DNA of 32,767 nucleotides from Gammaproteobacteria bacterium (GTDB taxonomy: Bacteria; Pseudomonadota; Gammaproteobacteria; GCA-001735895). Under the pieces are notes generated by a model that was not told the origin of the DNA, did no database searches, and saw only the letters and a program-made list of their open reading frames with translations. How positions within the stretch are numbered: the first letter of the stretch is position 1; every line of letters begins with the position of its first letter. The position numbers and the translations under genes are program-made. Positions 9,206 through 18,678 of this stretch are shown here, in pieces. The stretch is from positions 1 to 32,767 of the forward strand of contig JAAEPH010000038.1 in NCBI GenBank assembly GCA_024232855.1, in the 5' to 3' direction.

Positions 9206-11533
9206 TCAGCGGCTTGCCTTGTTTTCATTGATCGCCCTCAGCACTTTTTCCGGCGTCAATGGCAGATCATGAATACGGGTTCCGATGGCGTCGGCAACCG
9301 CGTTGGCAATGGATGCGGCAACCGGGGCAAACACCGGCTCGCCGATGCCCTTCGATCCGAAGGGGCCAAGGCCGCTGCGGGATTCGAGCACGATGGACTG
9401 GATCTCCGGCACGTCTTCGGAGGTGGGTATCAGGTATTCGCTAAAGGATCCGTTTTTCAACACGCCCTTTTCCAGGATCAACTCTTCGCTGAGCGCAAAA
9501 CCCTGCCCCATCAGGGCACTGCCCTCGATCTGGCCTTCCACGGCGCGCAGGTTGATCGCCTGCCCAACGTCATGGGCGCCGACGCTTTTGATCACGGTGA
9601 CTTCGCCGGTATCGATATCGACGCTGACCTGGGCCGCATGCGCGCCATAGGTGAAGTCCGGAAAAACCTCGCCCTGCCCGGTTTCCGGATCGAGTCCTTC
9701 GCTCGGCGGCGCCTTGAAGATGGACAGGTTGTGACGGTGCACCCCTTCGGCGGCACAGAGCTTGACCATGTCCTTGATCGACATGCGGCGCTCCGGATTA
9801 TCCAGAACAAAGACCGTTGAATCCGCCAGATCGAGTTCATCGGGGGATACCTCGAAGTGCCTCGCCATGCATTGCAGCAAGTTATCGCGCACCGCGCGGG
9901 CGGCCAGTTCGGTGGCCTTGCCGCTCATGTAAAGCGCGCGGCTGGCGGTGGATGTGCCGGCCAGCGGGTTGACGTGGCCGTCGCCGAAGTAGACGGTAAT
10001 CTCGTCCATGGGCACACCGAGGATCTCACCGGTGATCTGGGCCAGTGCCGACATTTGCCCGGCGCCGATATCGGTTACCGCGCATCGCACGATAGCCGTG
10101 CCGTCCATCTCCAGGCCTACCCAGGATTCAGAAGTATCCTTCATCCAGCGGATCCGGCCGTAACTCTGCTGGTAGCAGGCAATGCCATGACCATAGACCA
10201 GGTGTTCGGAATTGCTCGGCTGCTCACCCAGGGCGGCGAGCGCCTGAGTGGCGCACTGATCGCACCAGACCGAACTGCGGATGATCTGGCCGGTGGTATT
10301 GGGATCGCCGGGCTGAATAAAATTCTTGCGGCGCAATTCCAGTGAATCCATGCCAATCAGTTTGGCAATCTCTTCCATCTGTGCTTCGCAGGCGGTATTG
10401 GCCTGCATCGTCCCAAATCCGCGAAAAGCACAGGCCGGCAGGTTGTTGGTTGCCGCCGAGGTGGCATCCACCCATAGATTGTCGACGCGATAGGGTCCGG
10501 TCGCTCCGACCGTTGCATAGAGCAGGATATAGGGGCTCAGTTTGGCATAGGCGCCGGCATCCGATGTGAGCTTGATTTTCATCGCGGTGACCTTGCCGTC
10601 TTTGGTTACACCGGTCTTATGGGTAATGGTAAACGGGTGGCGCGGGCCGTGGGACAAAAACGAATTCTCGCGGGTCTGGATCAGCTTCACCGGTCGCTTC
10701 GTGTCCATGGCCAGCAATGCCAGCCAGACCTCGATGGTCATGACCTCCTTGCCACCGAAACCACCGCCGATGTAGGGTGCCTGCAGGTGAACCCGGTTGT
10801 GCGGAATGCCAAGCGCATTGGCCACGGCGCGAAAGTGTTCGACCACCTGCGTGCTGGATCGGATATTGAGGATTTCATGTTCGTCGACCCAGGCGACGGC
10901 GGCCTCCGGTTCCATAAACGCCTGTTCCTGATATTGCGAGGTAAAGGTGTTTTGCAGAACATAATCGGCTTCGTCAAAGCCCTTCTCGATATCGCCCTTG
11001 CGTATCTTGTAGTCGGCGACGATGTTGTCATCGCTGTAAACGATTGCCGCACCGGGTTTTTGCGAATCAAAAGGATCGTAGACGCCCTCGGTGTCTTCAT
11101 AGTCCACGACGATCAAATCCAGTGCCTGCTGGGCAAGTTCATAGGATTCCGCGGCGATAAGCGCGATGGGCTCACCGTGGAAACGTACCCGGTCCGCCGC
11201 CAGGATAGGTTGCGTGGTGTCCTTGGTGCCGCCGCCGGTCTGGCCGGGCAGATCGGTCATCACGGCATTACAGGCGGTAAGATCAGCGGCCGTCAGCACG
11301 CTGTGCACACCGCGCAGTGCCCTGGCGGCCGATATGTCGACATTCCTGATGTTGGCGCTGGCGCGATCACTGTGCAGCACCTTGGCGAACAGCATGTCTT
11401 CCATGTAAAAGTCACCGGCGTAGATTGCCTTGCCGTGAACTTTCGTGGGCGCATCGTTACGTGGCTTGTTCTTGCCGACCTGTCGCAGGTTTACATTGGC
11501 AATCGAGCCGGGAAAAGCTTCGGTCTGATTCAT
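9206..11533 (-). CDS. Xanthine dehydrogenase family molybdopterin-binding (large) subunit
   Basis: 775 aa; EQAFMEPEAAVAW, APYIGGGFGGKE, CAFRGFGTMQAN, and GSKGIGEPVFAPVAASIANAV (catalytic Glu region). Confidence 0.93.
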   Translation of the reverse strand: MNQTEAFPGSIANVNLRQVGKNKPRNDAPTKVHGKAIYAGDFYMEDMLFAKVLHSDRASANIRNVDISAARALRGVHSVLTAADLTACNAVMTDLPGQTGGGTKDTTQPILAADRVRFHGEPIALIAAESYELAQQALDLIVVDYEDTEGVYDPFDSQKPGAAIVYSDDNIVADYKIRKGDIEKGFDEADYVLQNTFTSQYQEQAFMEPEAAVAWVDEHEILNIRSSTQVVEHFRAVANALGIPHNRVHLQAPYIGGGFGGKEVMTIEVWLALLAMDTKRPVKLIQTRENSFLSHGPRHPFTITHKTGVTKDGKVTAMKIKLTSDAGAYAKLSPYILLYATVGATGPYRVDNLWVDATSAATNNLPACAFRGFGTMQANTACEAQMEEIAKLIGMDSLELRRKNFIQPGDPNTTGQIIRSSVWCDQCATQALAALGEQPSNSEHLVYGHGIACYQQSYGRIRWMKDTSESWVGLEMDGTAIVRCAVTDIGAGQMSALAQITGEILGVPMDEITVYFGDGHVNPLAGTSTASRALYMSGKATELAARAVRDNLLQCMARHFEVSPDELDLADSTVFVLDNPERRMSIKDMVKLCAAEGVHRHNLSIFKAPPSEGLDPETGQGEVFPDFTYGAHAAQVSVDIDTGEVTVIKSVGAHDVGQAINLRAVEGQIEGSALMGQGFALSEELILEKGVLKNGSFSEYLIPTSEDVPEIQSIVLESRSGLGPFGSKGIGEPVFAPVAASIANAVADAIGTRIHDLPLTPEKVLRAINENKASR

Positions 11534-12018
11534 GCTGCTTCTCCCTCCCCGCGCAACTCCCTGGCGGCAAGCTGCACGGCTTCAAAGATTCGGGTGTATC
11601 CGGTACAGCGGCACAGGTTACCGCTCAAACCGCGTTTGACGTCGGCAAGCGACGGATCCGGATTGTCTTTCAGCAAGGATCTTGCCGCGATAATCATGCC
11701 CGGCGTACAGTACCCGCACTGCGCGGCGCCGGTTTCGATGAAGGCCTTTTGCAGTGGATCGGCATTGCCCGGCTGACCAATGCCCTTGATGGTGGTTACT
11801 TCGCGACCATCGGCATGCCAGGCAAGGGTCAGGCAACTGTCGACGGGTTCTCCGTCGAGTAATACCGCGCAGGCGCCGCAGTCGCCCTTTTCACAGCCGC
11901 ATTTGATTTCCACGAAGCCTTCATGGCGCAGGGCTTCGAGCAGCGTGCGATGCGCCGGTGTGGCAAGTTTTACCGTGCTTCCGTTTACCGTGACGGTGAC
12001 GACTTTTTCATTGCTCAT
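11530..12018 (-). CDS. Xanthine dehydrogenase family [2Fe-2S] small subunit
   Basis: 162 aa; CGCEKGDCGACAVLLDGEPVDSC and CGYCTPGMI...GNLCRCTGYTRI. Overlaps the large subunit by 4 nt. Confidence 0.95.
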   Translation of the reverse strand: MSNEKVVTVTVNGSTVKLATPAHRTLLEALRHEGFVEIKCGCEKGDCGACAVLLDGEPVDSCLTLAWHADGREVTTIKGIGQPGNADPLQKAFIETGAAQCGYCTPGMIIAARSLLKDNPDPSLADVKRGLSGNLCRCTGYTRIFEAVQLAARELRGEGEAA

Positions 12019-12033
12019 AATCTAATCCTCTTA

Positions 12034-12894
12034 TCAGGAAACCTGTTTCCAGGCTTGGGTCAGCAGGCGGCGGGTCAGCGAAAATGCCGTCTGCAACCGG
12101 TAATCGGCGCTGGCGCGTATATCATCGATGGGTGCGCACTGGTCGGCCGCGGCCCTGGCGGCCTGCTCGATGATGGCTTCGTCGAGCGCCTTGCCCGCCA
12201 ACAGGTCTTCGGCGGCGCTGGCGCGGAAAACAGTCGGAGCGACCGAGCCCAGGGCAATGCGCGCGCGGGTACAAACCCCGTCCTCGGCGGCGATCATCAC
12301 CGCTACCCCGGTCACGGTGATGGCATCGCCCTTGCGTCGGGCGAGCTTGTAGAAAAGGTTGGCGCTGTTTTGCGGTGGAACATTCCACGACACGGATGTC
12401 AGTAGTTCATCGGAACGCAAAACGGATTTCTTGTAATCGATATAAAACTCGTCAAGTGCAACCGTGCGTTGTCCGCTAACGCTGCTCAGGGTGACCTCCG
12501 CGTCGACGGTCAGCAACGCCGGCACCGTGTCGGCCGATGGAGACCCGCAACAAACGTTGCCGCCAATCGTTGCTGCCGTGCGCACCATGCGGCCGGCAAA
12601 TATTTCCGCCGCGGCATACAGCGCGGGAGCATCCGTCCTGATGCCGCTGTCGTCGAGAATGTCCGCCATGGTGGTACGCGCACCCAGCGTCACGCGATCG
12701 CCATCGCGTTTGATGTAACGCAGTTCATTCACGCCATCCAGCGATACGAAATCTCTGCAGGTTTCGCGCTTGCCACGCAGATCCGGGACCAGGTTGGTGG
12801 CGCCGGCAAGCGGCCGGGTATCGCCCTTTCCGGCAAGCGCCTGCAGGGCATCGGCCAGCGATTGTGGCTGTGAAAGATCAAAGGGAGGTAACAT
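12034..12894 (-). CDS. Xanthine dehydrogenase family FAD-binding (medium) subunit
   Basis: 286 aa; PLAGATNLVPDLRGKRE, LGARTTMADILDD, VRTAATIGGNVCCGSPSADTVPALL. Confidence 0.92.
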   Translation of the reverse strand: MLPPFDLSQPQSLADALQALAGKGDTRPLAGATNLVPDLRGKRETCRDFVSLDGVNELRYIKRDGDRVTLGARTTMADILDDSGIRTDAPALYAAAEIFAGRMVRTAATIGGNVCCGSPSADTVPALLTVDAEVTLSSVSGQRTVALDEFYIDYKKSVLRSDELLTSVSWNVPPQNSANLFYKLARRKGDAITVTGVAVMIAAEDGVCTRARIALGSVAPTVFRASAAEDLLAGKALDEAIIEQAARAAADQCAPIDDIRASADYRLQTAFSLTRRLLTQAWKQVS

Positions 12895-12917
12895 GGAATT
12901 TCTCCTGCTCTAACAAA

Positions 12918-13700
12918 TTAGACGGCCCAACCGCCACAGATAACCATTTCCTGGCCGGTAATGTTCTTCGAGTCATCGCAGGCCAGGAAGACGACGGCGT
13001 TGGCGATATCCTGCGGGGTGGTTACGCGGCGCAGCGCCATTTCCGACACGTAGTCCGCGTATTCCTCTTCATAGGTGGTACCTTTGACCCGGGCTTTTTC
13101 CTGGCACAGTTTTTCCATGCGCGGGGTTTCGACAATTCCGGGCATGATGGCATTGACGTTGATATTATATTCGCCGCAATCGAGCGCCGCGGTACGGGTC
13201 AAGCCTCGAACGCCCCACTTCGAGGAGCTGTATCCGGCCCGATAGCGGTACCCCTTCAGGCCGGACGCGCCACCGATGTTGACGATCTTTCCAGACCTGC
13301 GCTCGATCATGGCGGGGATGGCATATTTCATCGGCAGGAAGGTTCCGATGATGTTCTTTTGTAGCAGGGATTCGAAATCCTCCCTGGAAATATCCCATAC
13401 CGGGGTTTCGATGGGACCGGTGGCGCCGGCGGCATTGACCAGAACGTCGATGCGTCCATCAAAAAACCGGCTGGCCTCGGCGACCATGTTTTTGACCCTT
13501 TCGTCATCGGTAACGTCGCAGGATATCGCGGTTGCCCTGGTGCCGGACGCCTTCAACTCCTCGGCCAGTTCCTCGATTGGACCCGGGGTGCGGGCAACCA
13601 GCGCGAGATTAGCCCCTTCCCTGGCGAGCTGTCGGGTTATCGTGCCACCCATGCCCTGGGCTGCGCCGGTGATGATTATGTTTTTCTGTTCGAGTCTCAT
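12918..13700 (-). CDS. Short-chain dehydrogenase/reductase (SDR)
   Basis: 260 aa; TGAAQGMGG cofactor motif, NAAGATG, YSSSKWGVRGLTR (YxxxK), CGGWAV C-terminus. Confidence 0.92.
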   Translation of the reverse strand: MRLEQKNIIITGAAQGMGGTITRQLAREGANLALVARTPGPIEELAEELKASGTRATAISCDVTDDERVKNMVAEASRFFDGRIDVLVNAAGATGPIETPVWDISREDFESLLQKNIIGTFLPMKYAIPAMIERRSGKIVNIGGASGLKGYRYRAGYSSSKWGVRGLTRTAALDCGEYNINVNAIMPGIVETPRMEKLCQEKARVKGTTYEEEYADYVSEMALRRVTTPQDIANAVVFLACDDSKNITGQEMVICGGWAV

Positions 13701-15325
13701 GGCTGCGCGTTCTCCTGTGAGTTGCGTGTTGCAGGCGCGGCATAACCCCCGCCGCCACTGGTTTTCATGATAATCCGGTCGCCCTGCTGCAGGCGCAGGT
13801 GGGTTTTGCCGGGAACATTGGTGGTTTCACCCGAAGCACGCTGCAGGGTGATTTCGAAGGTTTTGCCCGCTTCGCCGCCCCGCAGGCCATAGGGTGGAAC
13901 GATGCAACGCTCCACCATGGAAGTCATAACCACTTCCGGGCCGTTTATATAATAAATTCGAACCTGGCCATCGCCGCCGCGGTGGGCACCCTCGCCGCCA
14001 GAGCCGCGGCGCAGCGCCTGTTGCTCGATAATAATGGGATAGTTGGCTTCGATCACTTCGGCCGGGGTGTTCATTACGTTAGACATGTGCGGGCGCACCA
14101 CGCTCATGCCGTCGCGATCATGGCGCGCGCCTTCGCCACCGCCGTGAACCTCGTAGAGTGTGGTCCACTGCCCGGTGCGTGGATTGCGGCCGCTGAACAG
14201 CAACAACCCGGATGTGGTAGAGCTGCCCGCGCTGAGGCGTTCCGGCACGACATTTTCAAAGGCGTTGAATATGGCATCGACGATTCGTTGCGATGTTTCG
14301 TGATTGCCACCGACCACCGGCTTCTCCACGGAAGGGTGCAGTAGCGATCCCTCGCGGATAATAATCTCGAGCGGCCGCGCGCATCCCGCGTTGGGCTGGA
14401 TATCGGGTCCGGCGATGACCTTCATGGCGTAAAAAACGCTGGCTGATGCGGTGAACGGGGTCGCATTGAGCGGTCCCGCCGCGGCATCGCCGGTCTCTGA
14501 AAAATCGAAAGTCGCGTGTTCGTCGAAAATCTCGATACGCACGCGTACCGCAATGGGCTCGCCGCCGAGGCCATCGTCATCGAGCCAGTCCTCGCCCTGG
14601 TAGACACCGTTGGGTAAGGTTCGAATCGCGGCCCGCATTTCCGCTTCCGACTGATCGTGCAAATCGGCAATGGCGGTACGCACGGTGGCGGCGTCATAGC
14701 GTGAGAAAACTTCCTGCATGCGTTCGTCGGCGGAATAGGTCGATGCCATTTGCGCCAGAATATCGCCCTCACGCTCTTCCGCGCCGCGCACGTTGGCGAG
14801 AATCATGTCGAGCTTTTCGCGATCCGCGCCGTCTTTGTTAAACACGCGCAAGGGCGGAATGCGCAAGCCCTCCTGCCATGCATCACGGGCGTCGGGAACG
14901 TAGCTTCCCGGTCTGGCGCCGCCGATGTCGGCCCAGTGGGCGAGACTGACGGCGTAGGCCTGTATCCTGTTTTCAGCAAAGATCGGGCGAATGGCCTTGA
15001 CGTCCGGCAGATGGTTGCCGCCGGCTTCCGGCAGGTTCAAAAACCAGACATCACCGGGCTGCAGTTTTTCTGCCGGGACACGCTTGAGAAATTCCTGCAC
15101 CGTGGAACCCATGACGCCCAGGTGTGCCGGAATGTCGCGGCCCTGGGCAATCAGGTTGCCCGCGCTGTCGGTCAGCGCCGAAGACAGGTCGCCGGCTTCA
15201 CGCAGCAGCGGCGAGCGCGCCGAACGCATGACAATCAACGACATTTCTTCGGCGATGGCGGTCAGCGCATTGCGGATCACTTCGACGGTGAAAGGATCAG
15301 GCCGTTGACTGGATTTTGCACTCAT
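13697..15325 (-). CDS. Hydantoinase B/oxoprolinase family protein
   Basis: 542 aa; PFTVEVIRNALTAIAEEMSLIVMRSARSPLLREAGDLSSAL, VVGGNHETSQRIVDAI, MSNVMNTPAEVIEANYPI, KTSGGGGYAAP. Confidence 0.92.
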   Translation of the reverse strand: MSAKSSQRPDPFTVEVIRNALTAIAEEMSLIVMRSARSPLLREAGDLSSALTDSAGNLIAQGRDIPAHLGVMGSTVQEFLKRVPAEKLQPGDVWFLNLPEAGGNHLPDVKAIRPIFAENRIQAYAVSLAHWADIGGARPGSYVPDARDAWQEGLRIPPLRVFNKDGADREKLDMILANVRGAEEREGDILAQMASTYSADERMQEVFSRYDAATVRTAIADLHDQSEAEMRAAIRTLPNGVYQGEDWLDDDGLGGEPIAVRVRIEIFDEHATFDFSETGDAAAGPLNATPFTASASVFYAMKVIAGPDIQPNAGCARPLEIIIREGSLLHPSVEKPVVGGNHETSQRIVDAIFNAFENVVPERLSAGSSTTSGLLLFSGRNPRTGQWTTLYEVHGGGEGARHDRDGMSVVRPHMSNVMNTPAEVIEANYPIIIEQQALRRGSGGEGAHRGGDGQVRIYYINGPEVVMTSMVERCIVPPYGLRGGEAGKTFEITLQRASGETTNVPGKTHLRLQQGDRIIMKTSGGGGYAAPATRNSQENAQP

Positions 15326-17352
15326 GCGTCTGTCCCCGCGGTAATGATCAGGTGACCCGTGGAATCGATCCAGGCGGTTGCCCCCGGCGGCAGGACAATG
15401 GTCGACCAGTCATCTTCTATGATGGCCGGACCCCTGACTTCCCAGTCAACCGGCAGGGCGCCGCGTTCATAGCGATCGGTTGAGACCGGCCCAGCGGTAT
15501 CGAACCAGCAGTCATCCACCGAGATCGGCGCCGTGGATTTTTCCCGCCCGGCTTCCCTGAGATCGGCAAAGCTGCTTTGTGATGGTGCGCTAACGGTGAT
15601 CCGCAACGATTCGAATTGCCAGGCTTCCTCGGTGGCGAAACCATACAGTTTACGGTGCCGCGCCATGAAATCCGCCCCCAGCGTTGCGGGATCACAGGGC
15701 AACACAAAGGGTACCTCCACCGTATCGCTCTGCCCGGCATATCGGATCAGGCCGATAAAAAGGGCCTTGATGGCGTCGGCCTGATGACCGGCGGCGACGA
15801 TGGGGGCGCTCAAACGATCCTGCATTGACTGGCAAAGCGCATTCAGGCGTTCGCTATCCCAGTCGGTGCTGGGCATGCGCACGGTATGTTGCTCTGCATA
15901 GCTGAGTTCGGCCGTCAGGCAGCCAAGGGCGGAAAATACGCTGGAGAATTTTGGCACCACCACCCGGGCAATACCGAATTCCCGGGCGAGCGCCACGGCA
16001 TGCATGGGGCCGGCGCCACCAAAGGCGATCAACGAACAGGATCGGGCATCGACGCCGCGCTTCACCGTAACCCGGCGCAAGGCGCGCGCCATGGAAGCAT
16101 TGGCCACCCGATATACGCCGAGGGCGGTTTCTTGAACCGATGTGCCGAAGCTATCGGCGAGGGGCTTGATGGCGGCCGCGGCGGAATCCAGGCTAAGACG
16201 GATGTCGCCACCGAGTAATCGTTCGCGGTTGAGATAACCCAGCACCAGGTTGGCATCGGTTACCGTCGGCACCACGCCGCCCAACCCGTAACAGGCCGGG
16301 CCGGGCCGGGAACCGGCGCTGTCGGGCCCGACGCGTACGGCAGAACCTTCCGCGCGCGCAATGGAACCGCCACCGGCGCCGATGGATTCAACCGCAACCA
16401 TGAGCTGGCGCACCGGGCGGCCGGCAAGATGCTGGTCACTGCCTACCTGGACCTTGCCATCGATCACTACGCAGGTATCGGTGGTAGTGCCCCCCATATC
16501 GAAACCAATAGCGTTGTCGAGCCCAAGTTCGACGCTTATCTTGCCTGCCGCGGCCACGCCGGCGGCGGGGCCCGACAGGGCAAGCGTCAGAGGGCGGTCC
16601 CTGACCGCCTCCACCGATGCCATGCCGCCGGCGGAGTGAAACAGGTGGATATTGGTGTCATCGCCGGCCCCGGCTTTGAGTTTGGCCAGGTAGCCTGCCG
16701 TCAGCGGCATCAGGGCGGCACTTAATATGGTGGTGTTGGTGCGTTCGAACTCGCGCGGTTCAGGGCTCATTCGATGGGAGAGGGCAATATGTTTGACCGT
16801 GCCGGATAGCTGCTCAGCCAGCCTGTTTTCGTGGTCGGCATTGACGAAACAGTGCTGCAGCGCGATGGCTACGGTATCGACGTTCAAATTATCGATGACC
16901 CCGGCCACGCGACGCGCTTCGTCTTCAGTCAGGGGCTTGAGGACCTGGCCCTCGGGTCCGATCCGCTCGATCGCCTCGATGCGGTGGTTTTCCGGAACCA
17001 GGGGCGGCAGCTTCGGCGTAACCTGCAGGCGATAAAGCTCGCGCCGATTCTGGCGTCCGATTTCGATCGTGTCGCGAAAACCCTCCGTCGCCACCAGCAC
17101 AACCGGTGCAAGATTGCCCTCGACGATGGCGTTGGTGGCCATGGTGGTGCCGTGCATCAAGTCGGAAACCGTGGCCCAGCCGACATCTATGGCTTCATAA
17201 GCCGAGACAATGCTGGCAATCGGATCATCGGTCTGGCTGCTGACCTTGGCGGTCCTGATTTCACCATCGACAATATTGATGGCCAGCACGTCGGTAAACG
17301 TGCCGCCGATATCGATGCCGACTTTCCAGGTACTTTTATTGTTGCCACTCAT
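15322..17352 (-). CDS. Hydantoinase A/oxoprolinase family protein
   Basis: From ATG at 17352 (MSGNNKSTWKVGIDIGGTFTDVLAI); MHGTTMATNAIVEG, GFDMGGTTTDTCVV, ALRRVTVKRGVDARSCSLIAFGGAGPMHA. The track start at 17418 is probably 22 codons too long. Confidence 0.92.
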   Translation of the reverse strand: MSGNNKSTWKVGIDIGGTFTDVLAINIVDGEIRTAKVSSQTDDPIASIVSAYEAIDVGWATVSDLMHGTTMATNAIVEGNLAPVVLVATEGFRDTIEIGRQNRRELYRLQVTPKLPPLVPENHRIEAIERIGPEGQVLKPLTEDEARRVAGVIDNLNVDTVAIALQHCFVNADHENRLAEQLSGTVKHIALSHRMSPEPREFERTNTTILSAALMPLTAGYLAKLKAGAGDDTNIHLFHSAGGMASVEAVRDRPLTLALSGPAAGVAAAGKISVELGLDNAIGFDMGGTTTDTCVVIDGKVQVGSDQHLAGRPVRQLMVAVESIGAGGGSIARAEGSAVRVGPDSAGSRPGPACYGLGGVVPTVTDANLVLGYLNRERLLGGDIRLSLDSAAAAIKPLADSFGTSVQETALGVYRVANASMARALRRVTVKRGVDARSCSLIAFGGAGPMHAVALAREFGIARVVVPKFSSVFSALGCLTAELSYAEQHTVRMPSTDWDSERLNALCQSMQDRLSAPIVAAGHQADAIKALFIGLIRYAGQSDTVEVPFVLPCDPATLGADFMARHRKLYGFATEEAWQFESLRITVSAPSQSSFADLREAGREKSTAPISVDDCWFDTAGPVSTDRYERGALPVDWEVRGPAIIEDDWSTIVLPPGATAWIDSTGHLIITAGTDA

Positions 17353-17442
17353 GCGATTCGCTCTTGAAAACTGGCGGAACTTCGTGATCGGTAGAAAACC
17401 ACGATGGAATTTCACCACAGAGCATTTTATATCCGAAATATT

Positions 17443-17465
17443 GATAAACTAAATTTCAATTTATC
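17443..17465. promoter_or_regulatory. Candidate LysR operator (dyad GATAAA-N11-TTTATC) in the divergent intergenic region
   Basis: Perfect 6-bp dyad with 11-bp spacer, located between the hyuA-like start (17352) and the LysR start (17553); T-N11-A-like geometry. A minus-strand TATAAAAT lies just downstream for the operon direction. Confidence 0.4.
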
Positions 17466-17552
17466 TGTCTAGGAGTTAGTTTTTAGCTATACAAGAAAAG
17501 CAAAAAAACCTATATTAGTCGGGCTCAGCCCGGATGCAGAGGAGGAATCGTT

Positions 17553-18548
17553 ATGTTGCACTATTCGCTACGCCAACTGGAGTATTTTGTCACCACAGCG
17601 GAATGCCATTCCGTTGCCAATGCTGCGCGCAAGCTGAACGTGTCCCAGCCTTCGGTTTCAAAAGCCCTGACCAACCTGGAAGGCCAGTTTTCAACTCAAT
17701 TGTTTGTTCGTCACCACGCCAAGGGGGTTTCGCTGACCCGGGCCGGTGAGCGCCTTCTGGTCGATGCGCGGAGTTTGTTGCGATATGCCAAAGATTTAGA
17801 GCAAAGCGTCCTCGATTCCGGCGAGTTGGTTACCGGACAGGTTGAAGTGGCGTGTTTTATGAACGTTGCCCCGATTTTCATGCCGGCCCTGTTGGCCGAC
17901 TTTCAGAAAATTTACGAGGGTATTTCGATTCGGTTGCATGAAGGGAACCAGGACAAGCTGACTTCGGGCCTGATTTCCGGTCGTTACGAACTGGGGTTGA
18001 TGTTCGACCTGGCGTTGCCGGAGGAAATCACCATAAGAAAAATGGCGGGATTTGACCACTATGTTCTTTTACCGAAAGACCACCCCCGGGCTTCAAAAAA
18101 GAAGATTTTCCTGCGCGATATGATGGATGACAACCTGGTGTTGCTGGATATCCCGCCAAGCCGGGAGTATTTTCTCGGCATCTTCCGGTCGCTCGGGCTG
18201 GAGCCCGAGGTTTCTTTCAGTTCGCCTTCGCTTGAAATGGTGCGCGGCATGGTCGGCCAGGGACGGGGTTACTCCCTGCTGGTGACCCATCCGCATCTGG
18301 ATTATACCTATGACGGGCAAAAGATAGTCACGCTGCCGCTGGCCGACGAGGTAGCGCGCGCCGAGTTGGGAATGGCCCAACATGCGCAAATTCGTCCGAC
18401 GCGCGCGATGAAGTTGTTTTTTGACTTTTGCTCGGACTGGTTCAGAAAGTACTACCCGCGGGGGGGATCCTGCCGCGCCGAACCGCCGCTTTATGATCAA
18501 TCCGCCGGTTCTCTGAGTGAAGCCAGGAAACTCCCGTACCCGCCATAA
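17553..18548 (+). CDS. LysR family transcriptional regulator
   Basis: N-terminal HTH YSLRQLEYFVTTAECHSVANAARKLNVSQPSVSKALTNLEGQFSTQLFVRHHAKGVSLTRAGERLL; RBS AGGAGGA before ATG. Confidence 0.93.
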   Translation: MLHYSLRQLEYFVTTAECHSVANAARKLNVSQPSVSKALTNLEGQFSTQLFVRHHAKGVSLTRAGERLLVDARSLLRYAKDLEQSVLDSGELVTGQVEVACFMNVAPIFMPALLADFQKIYEGISIRLHEGNQDKLTSGLISGRYELGLMFDLALPEEITIRKMAGFDHYVLLPKDHPRASKKKIFLRDMMDDNLVLLDIPPSREYFLGIFRSLGLEPEVSFSSPSLEMVRGMVGQGRGYSLLVTHPHLDYTYDGQKIVTLPLADEVARAELGMAQHAQIRPTRAMKLFFDFCSDWFRKYYPRGGSCRAEPPLYDQSAGSLSEARKLPYPP

Positions 18549-18678
18549 CCACTGTGACGAATTTCAGATAATTGACCAATCCCTTCCCGCCTCACGAAAA
18601 CTATCGCTTGATCTGAAAAACGGTGCATCTGTATCTTATATAGTCACGACCGGATTCGTCACCGTAGGAGGAACAGCG

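Noticed and set aside
10619-11776. 385-aa plus-strand ORF
   Set aside because: Antisense to the Mo-hydroxylase large/small subunits; shadow ORF.
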